Positions 39,646 through 45,000 of a DNA stretch of 45,000 nucleotides are shown here, in pieces; within the stretch, counting starts at the first letter, position 1, and every line of letters starts with the position of its first letter. Source of the stretch: Neocallimastix lanati (nom. inval.) (Eukaryota; Neocallimastigomycota; Neocallimastigomycetes; Neocallimastigales; Neocallimastigaceae); contig JACVTC010000149.1 of NCBI GenBank assembly GCA_016946835.1, positions 332,501 through 377,500 of the forward strand, written 5' to 3'. Made by a program: the position numbers and the translations under genes. The notes beneath the pieces are model-generated. The model ran no database searches and was not told the origin of the DNA. It saw nothing but the letters and a program-made list of their open reading frames with translations.

Positions 39646-40343
39646 ATATTAGAATTAATATTTATAAAGTTTTTGATATAGGCAATAATTTAAAAAAAAA
39701 ATTTTAAAATAAATAAAAAATAAATTAATACTAATATATTAAAATATATTTCAATATATTTCAATAAATATATACAAAGTTTTTGGAACTCTTTATGGAA
39801 TATATAAAAATAGATTTCAATATATATATTATTATGAAGTAAATATATTAAAATTTACTAAAGTTTTTGGAACTCTTCATATAAAAATATATTTCAATAT
39901 ATATATATATTTATATGAAGTATATATATTATTATACAAAGTATATATATTAGAATATACTAAAGTTTTGGAACTTCAGTTATTTTAAAAAATTTATATT
40001 CTAAAAGTATTTTAAATATATTATAAATATATTATAAATATATATTTAATATATAGAGACAATAAAAAATAAAAAATAAAAAAATAAAAAAATAAAAAAA
40101 ATAAAAAAAATAAAAAAAATAAAAAAAATAAAAAAAAAAAATTTTGATTTAATTGAATTAATTCTTCTGCAATAAGGTCCATTTTTCTAAAAAGAAGAGA
40201 TTTCATTTCTTATTTATTTATTATATTCTTTATTTATTTATTTATTATATTTTTATTTATTTATTTATTATATTTTTATTTATTTATTTATTATATTTTT
40301 ATTTATTTATTATATTTTTATTTATTTGATTTTTTTTTCAAAT
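39646..40343. other. short direct repeats in copy A, no gene
   Basis: Three nearby repeats of a block containing AAAGTTTTTGGAACTCTTCAT or a variant (about 39777, 39860 and 39962), then T/A runs and TTTA microsatellites. A 61-codon minus-strand frame at 40021-40206 is mostly Phe and Leu from poly(A) and is not called. Confidence 0.6.
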
Positions 40344-40423
40344 ATTATTATTTAATTTATAACAAGTATGTGCTAAAACTTAACAATTATATCATATCTT
40401 AATAGTGTAATATAATAAATACA

Positions 40424-40445
<22 letters not shown>

Positions 40446-40455
<10 letters not shown>

Positions 40456-40458
40456 AAG
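40446..40458. repeat. target-site duplication, left
   Basis: AATAAATAATAAG, identical to 41745-41757 at the other end of the LINE. It directly abuts the T18 run that represents the poly(A) tail of the minus-strand element. Confidence 0.75.
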
Positions 40459-41744
40459 TTTTTTTTTTTTTTTTTTAGACTAAAAGAATAACTTTATTTA
40501 ATTTATAATAATAATAAAATTATATGATTTTAAAGAAAAAAAAATAATAAAATACTAGAAATAAAATATTATATATTATAAAATTATAAAAGTGCGTTAG
40601 AAGCAATAGCCTCTAACTTTTCCCATTCCTCGATAATAACACCACGTCCATTATTGCTAGTAATAATTTAAGTATTAGTGTTATCAATCGAATCTGTATC
40701 TGTCATTTCACCGGGAGGTGATAATCCATGCCTTATCATTTCGACGTCGACGCTCTTGGCAACGGTAGATTCAACGGAATACCATTTCATCATCAAACTA
40801 AAAGATCGACAAATTAATTGTATTGCATTTGTTAGAAACAAATGTAATTCCGCAATCCCCACAAAATACAGAACAGTTGACGAAGTTGAACTTTGTTTAA
40901 AAATATTGTCAACTAATTGTCTTTCTTCCCCATCATTAACTTTAATTTTTGAATATATTGATCGCCCTCCAAGAAGAGCACTCAATATATAATAATAAAT
41001 ATTATTACCATAATCCTTTTCTAAATCTAAAGAAACATCCAAGGATTTTTGTTCAATTATCATTGCAAACTTCAAAAAGATATCATCTAAAAAAGGTAAA
41101 GATTTATTTCTGTAATTTTCCAATTCTTTACAGGCAAAGATCCAGTGAGAAAAGCTAGGTACACTAATACCACAACAAGGGCAACATTTAGAGCAATCTT
41201 CTGAGACCATTTTTCTTTTAATGGAAATATTAATGTCAAATTTAAAACCACACCTAATTCGAGAAATCCAAAAGAATCCCAATTGATACTTAGGATATTG
41301 AAATGTTAAGTTTCTGATTTCTGAAGTAAATCCAAAATCATTCTCCTTTGTAAATGATTGCTTTTTTAGCTTTTGAGGGTTTAAAGACATCTCTTTACCA
41401 ATAAAACTTTTTTTATTTTTGTTTTCTTACCATTTAATTTCTTATCCAAAGTCCTTGATTCTTTAGTCCATGAGTAATGTGACATAGTAGAAATAATATT
41501 GGTGAGATGATTAATAATACATGATGAATTTTTCCATTTTCTAAAGCATCGTAATTGAGATATTGCACAGATAGCTGAAAGAGGAGGTATTTTCAATTCA
41601 CGAGTAATATCAAAGAGACTAACAGAAGAATTGCGAGATTTAAATCCATAACTCCAATAAAGTCCTCTATTAATAATTTTTTTGAGCTTTAGAACATCTG
41701 CTCTTATTTGAACCAAAGAGAGGAGCATAATATATAACAAGACT
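40459..41744 (-). mobile_element. 5'-truncated LINE insertion with poly(A) tail
   Basis: A minus-strand non-LTR retrotransposon copy of 1286 bp. The T18 at 40459-40476 is its poly(A) tail, with AATAAAGTTATTCTTTTAG just before it, including a polyadenylation-type AATAAA. A 13-bp AATAAATAATAAG target duplication flanks it. The 5' part, including the whole reverse transcriptase core, is missing. Truncation, tail and duplication are the marks of target-primed reverse transcription. The empty site is preserved in copy A near 36420-36445. It carries coding sequence with only two visible defects, so it is recent compared with the relic at 11485-12665. Confidence 0.85.
40584..41744 (-). pseudogene. 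C-terminal part of LINE ORF (post-RT region with zinc knuckle)
   Basis: Begins in mid-protein at the truncation. The first frame (to 41381) includes VQIRADVLKLKKIINRGLYW and LKIPPLSAI, typical of the region after the RT domain in LINEs. At an A-rich run near 41385-41410 the frame shifts. The second frame (41390-40668) contains a zinc knuckle C-x2-C-x8-H-x4-C (CPCCGISVPSFSHWIFAC) about 90 residues after the shift, then GGRSIYSKI and a C-terminal part. A TAA at 40668-40670 interrupts it. The same frame continues for 27 codons (GRGVIIEEWEKLEAIAS) to a stop at 40584-40586, so the TAA is probably a mutation. It cannot encode a working retrotransposase. Confidence 0.8.
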
Positions 41745-41757
41745 AATAAATAATAAG
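41745..41757. repeat. target-site duplication, right
   Basis: Second copy of AATAAATAATAAG, at the truncated 5' end of the minus-strand LINE. The flanking sequence then continues with the copy A homologue (AAATTAAATATTTTATTTTT). Confidence 0.75.
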
Positions 41758-41794
41758 TAAATAAATAAAAAAATTAAATATTTTATTTTTTATA

Positions 41795-41825
<31 letters not shown>

Positions 41826-41925
41826 ATAAATAGTTTATTAAATTTATTTAAAAGTAATACCTTGATTATTTAATATTTTGATTTTTTTTTTCATTTTAAA
41901 TTTTAATTATTAAATTATTAAATAT

Positions 41926-41968
<43 letters not shown>

Positions 41969-42492
41969 ATATAATATATATATACACCTAATTATAAATT
42001 AAAAAATTAATTATAAATTAAAATTGTAAATAAAACATATAATTTAGATGATTGATTTAAATGTATTTTTATTTATTATAAAATATTATTAAACATATAA
42101 TTTAGATGATTGATTTAAATGTATTTTTATTTATTATAAAATATTATTATTAATAATAATAGTTTGTTATAAAGTTATTTTAATAATATAAATTATTCTA
42201 ATTATATATATATATTTTTTTTTTAGGATTGAAGATTTATTTATAATAAAATATCTCTATCTTTCTTGGTCAATTTATATAATATTTATTTATTATTAAA
42301 ATCTATATTTACTTTTAATACTATAATATAAATATATTTCATCTAATTATTTATTGTAAAATATATATGAAAAAATATATATATATATATATATATAAAT
42401 ATATATTTTTATCGTTTTTTATATAATTATTTTAATTAAAATAAATAATTATAGAGATGATATATATATATTTAAAATTTAAAATTTTTTAA

Positions 42493-42544
<52 letters not shown>

Positions 42545-42551
42545 AAAAAAA

Positions 42552-42721
42552 AACGACATTAAATACTATTATATGGTAAAATAAAAAAAGTATCAAGATA
42601 TTAGTTTTAATAAAGGATATAACTTCGCTTTATCGAACTAGTAAAACAAAATTATATCCTTTATTAAAACTAATATCTTGATACTTTTTTTATTTTTTTA
42701 TTATAATATATATTTAATGCC

Positions 42722-42725
<4 letters not shown>
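42552..42725. repeat. fold-back (long inverted repeat) element, copy B
   Basis: Arms 42578-42622 and 42652-42696 are exact reverse complements over 45 bp, with the same 29-bp centre as copy A (CTTCGCTTTATCGAACTAG). It can form a perfect 45-bp hairpin. The outer CATTAAATA and TATTTAATG match is also present. Confidence 0.9.
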
Positions 42726-42757
<32 letters not shown>

Positions 42758-43232
42758 ATGAATCATAATAAAAATTTTAATAGAATAGATTTTAATTTTT
42801 TTTTTTTTTTTTATTTAAAAAAAAAAAAAATTGTATTTTAAATTATTAATTAGTATTAAAATAAATAAATAAATTTATAAATATTGACTGAAAAAAAAAA
42901 ATTGTATATTAATTTTTTTAATAGTTGTTAATCCATTTTAGTTTTAATAAATTTTATATTTTCAAAATTTAATTGATATCATTTTTAATATAATATATTT
43001 TTTTTTTTTATTATTTTATATTTTTAACATATTTTAATTATTTGTTTTTAATTTTTATTTATTTTTTTTTATATTCTTATTATAATTAATTATTTTTTTA
43101 TTTGTATAATTGATTATTTAAGGTTTATGTATATCTGTACAATGTAAAATGAAATATCTATTAAAAATGATTTAAAAGATATTATATATATATATATTTT
43201 AATATCTCTTCATATTAATAGATTTCCAGTGG

Positions 43233-43463
43233 ATGATACACTTTTTTTTTTCTTATTTTTTTTTATTCTTTATGATGATGGTAGTGATGAAGGTTGCTTT
43301 GACATATTTGATACTTTTGGTAGGTATGGTAGTTATGGGAGTTTTGGTAGCTGATGATGGTAACGAGGAGGGTAGGTTTAAACCGTTAGAGTTATTAGCA
43401 AACTTCATAATTTCATTAGAAATATCTTTAATTATACTTAAAGTATTTCAAAATTTTTATTAA
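43233..43463 (+). CDS. small hydrophobic ORF, duplicated (copy B)
   Basis: 76 aa, the counterpart of the ORF at 38363-38602. It lacks three residues around VGMAGMG through a 9-bp in-frame deletion and has D to G and S to N changes in the acidic patch. The rest, including KPLELLANFIISLEISL, is identical. It starts at the same ATG in GTGGATGATACAC. No signal of regulation is visible. As for copy A, the opposite strand is also open and the coding status is uncertain. Confidence 0.3.
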   Translation: MIHFFFSYFFLFFMMMVVMKVALTYLILLVGMVVMGVLVADDGNEEGRFKPLELLANFIISLEISLIILKVFQNFY

Positions 43464-43779
43464 CTTTAATAATAAAGTTATGTGTTTTATGTACCATTTT
43501 AAAATTATATAAAGTATGGATAATAGTAAATGTTAATTATAATAGTTTATACGTTTATTCTTATCCATATTTATAAAAGTTTTTAAAAAAATTAAAATAA
43601 AAGTAATAATTAGAATACTTTTAATATTTTTTAAAAAAAAAAAAATTCCATAATTCTATTAATTTTAATAAAAATTAAGTAACTATTATAAAATTATAAA
43701 ATTAAATTTATTATGATCATACTTTTATAAAAGTATGGAAACAATAAATAAAAGTAATAATTGAAATATTTTTGATGTT

Positions 43780-43811
<32 letters not shown>

Positions 43812-44074
43812 GGAAAAGAAAGGAGTTTAAATATGAAATTCTTTTAAAATTTTTAATATAAAATAATTTTTTTTTTTTTTTTAATTTTATTTCATCTTTT
43901 TTTAATACCGAATTGAAAATTAAAAATTAATATAATATTATTATATCATTTGAATATATAATAATATACAATGATATATATAATAATATATAAAATCAAT
44001 TAAAAAATATTAAAAATTTCAATAAATATAATCACCAAAAATTAAAAATTAAAAAAATTAAAAATAATTAAAAT

Positions 44075-44325
44075 AAATAATAAATAATAAATAATAAATA
44101 ATAAATAATAAATAATAAATAATAAATAATAAATAATAAATAATAAATAATAAATAAATAATAAATAATAAATAATAAATAATAAATAATAAATAATAAA
44201 TAATAAAAATAATAAATAAATAAATAATAAATAAATAAATAATAAATAAATAATAAATAAATAATAAATAATAAATAATAAATAATAAATAATAAATAAT
44301 AAATAATAAATAATAAATAATTGAA
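44075..44325. repeat. AATAATA heptamer satellite, copy B
   Basis: About 250 bp of the same heptamer as copy A, interrupted by AAAT units. It is followed by the shared block TTGAATAATATTAGAATTAA. Confidence 0.9.
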
Positions 44326-45000
44326 TAATATTAGAATTAATATTTATAAAGTTTTTGATATAGGCAATAATTTAAAAAAATTTTAAAATAAATAAAAAAT
44401 AAATACCAATATATTAAAATATATTTCAATATATTTCAATAAATATATACAAAGTTTTTGGAACTCTTCATGGAATATATAAAAATATATTTCAATATAT
44501 ATATTATTATATGAAGTATATATATTACCATTTACTAAAGTTTTTGGAACTCTTCATGGAATATATTAAAATATATTTCAATATATGTATATTTATATGA
44601 AGTATAGATATTAAAATTTACCAAAGTTTTGGAACTTTAGTTATTTTAAAAAATTTATTCTAAAAGTATTTCAAATATATTATAAATATATTATAAATAT
44701 TATCAATTCAATTTTTAATATATAGAGACAATAAAAAATAAAAAATAAAAAAATAAAAAAAGTCTGCAATAAGGTCCAGATTTCATTTCTTATTTATGCT
44801 TATATTCTTTATTTATTTATTTATTTATTTATTTATTATATTTTTATTTATTTATTATATTTTTATTTATTTATTATATTTTTATTTATTATATTTTATT
44901 CATTTATTTATTATATTTTATTTATTTATTATATTTTATTCATTTATTTATTATATTTTTATTTATTTATTATATTTTTATTTATTTAATTATATTTTTA
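44326..45000. other. right edge: short repeats and TTTA microsatellite, no gene
   Basis: Repeats the end of copy A (AAAGTTTTTGGAACTCTTCAT blocks at about 44451 and 44538, then GTCTGCAATAAGGTCC) and finishes in ATTTATTT/TTATATTTT microsatellite from about 44800. No coding signal is seen. Confidence 0.6.

Larger units (their letters stand above)
36347..40343. repeat. tandem segmental duplication, copy A
   Basis: The unit begins just after the LRR-CBM18 gene with ATTATTTAATTTATAACAAG and runs about 4.0 kb until the same sequence recurs at 40344. Landmarks shared in order with copy B are the start block, AAGTAATACCTTGATTATTT, AGGATTGAAGATTTATTTAT, the fold-back element, a small ORF, the heptamer satellite, CAAAGTTTTTGGAACTCTTC and TCTGCAATAAGGTCC. 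Copy A alone has a second AGGATTGAAG block with an LRR exon fragment between the two. Confidence 0.85.
40344..45000. repeat. tandem segmental duplication, copy B (runs off the window)
   Basis: Second copy of the unit of about 4.0 kb. It is lengthened by the LINE insertion at 40459-41744 and lacks the LRR exon fragment and the doubled AGGATTGAAG block of copy A. It has its own small duplication of an AAACATATAATTTAGATGAT block (about 42030 and 42091). Its end lies at or beyond the right edge in TTTA microsatellite. Confidence 0.85.

Noticed and set aside
40678-41158. Plus-strand open frames of 104 and 69 codons
   Set aside because: Antisense to the LINE ORF, which has the zinc knuckle and post-RT motifs.

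Overview
The window reads as nuclear DNA of an anaerobic gut fungus (Neocallimastigomycota, the Piromyces/Neocallimastix/Anaeromyces type). Reasons: extreme A+T content, with non-coding DNA built almost wholly of A/T homopolymers and AAAT/AACT/AAT microsatellites; genes cut by many short A/T-only spliceosomal introns (GTAAGT/GTAAAT...TAG); and secreted proteins with fungal CBM1, CBM18 and Thr/Ser-rich linkers. The genus cannot be fixed from this sequence. Dictyostelids are similarly A+T-rich, but the CBM1/CBM18 content fits them less well.

Four protein genes are supported; three had to be assembled exon by exon. (1) 4492-10019 (+), 15 exons, 831 aa: a Pro/Gln-rich N-terminus followed by four tandem MATH (TRAF-like) domains, each encoded by the same three-exon module. 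(2) 14084-19679 (+), 21 exons, 706 aa: signal peptide, about 19 leucine-rich repeats at one repeat per exon, then a Ser/Thr-rich and acidic tail. (3) 21556-22368 (-), one exon, 270 aa: secreted protein with two copies of a Cys-rich repeat and a C-terminal CBM1. (4) 30388-36227 (+), 20 exons, 917 aa: a paralogue of gene 2 whose last exon instead carries five CBM18 chitin-binding domains. Genes 2 and 4 share N-terminal cap, repeat/exon design and C-terminal cap, and differ in the surface module attached. Genes 2-4 look like extracellular or cell-wall proteins; gene 1 looks like an intracellular scaffold. Nothing suggests an operon or common pathway.

Non-coding layout: 1-4491 is A/T microsatellite desert. 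10020-14083 holds a decayed non-LTR (LINE) reverse-transcriptase copy and satellite repeats. 19680-21555 holds an unexplained C/G-enriched island with three 36-37 bp repeats. 22369-30387 is an 8-kb gene desert with a 221-bp tandem duplication, a 41-bp minisatellite and one small coding relic.

The right end, 36347-45000, is a tandem segmental duplication of a unit of about 4.0 kb. Copy A (36347-40343) holds a stray fragment of two exons of gene 4. Copy B (40344 to window end) was hit by a 5'-truncated LINE with poly(A) tail and a 13-bp target-site duplication. Both copies contain a long fold-back (45-bp arms, perfect in copy B) and a 76-79 codon ORF that stayed open. The points most worth following are the exon-modular LRR pair with exchanged last exons, the MATH exon-triplet array, and the paired fold-back plus small ORF in the duplication.
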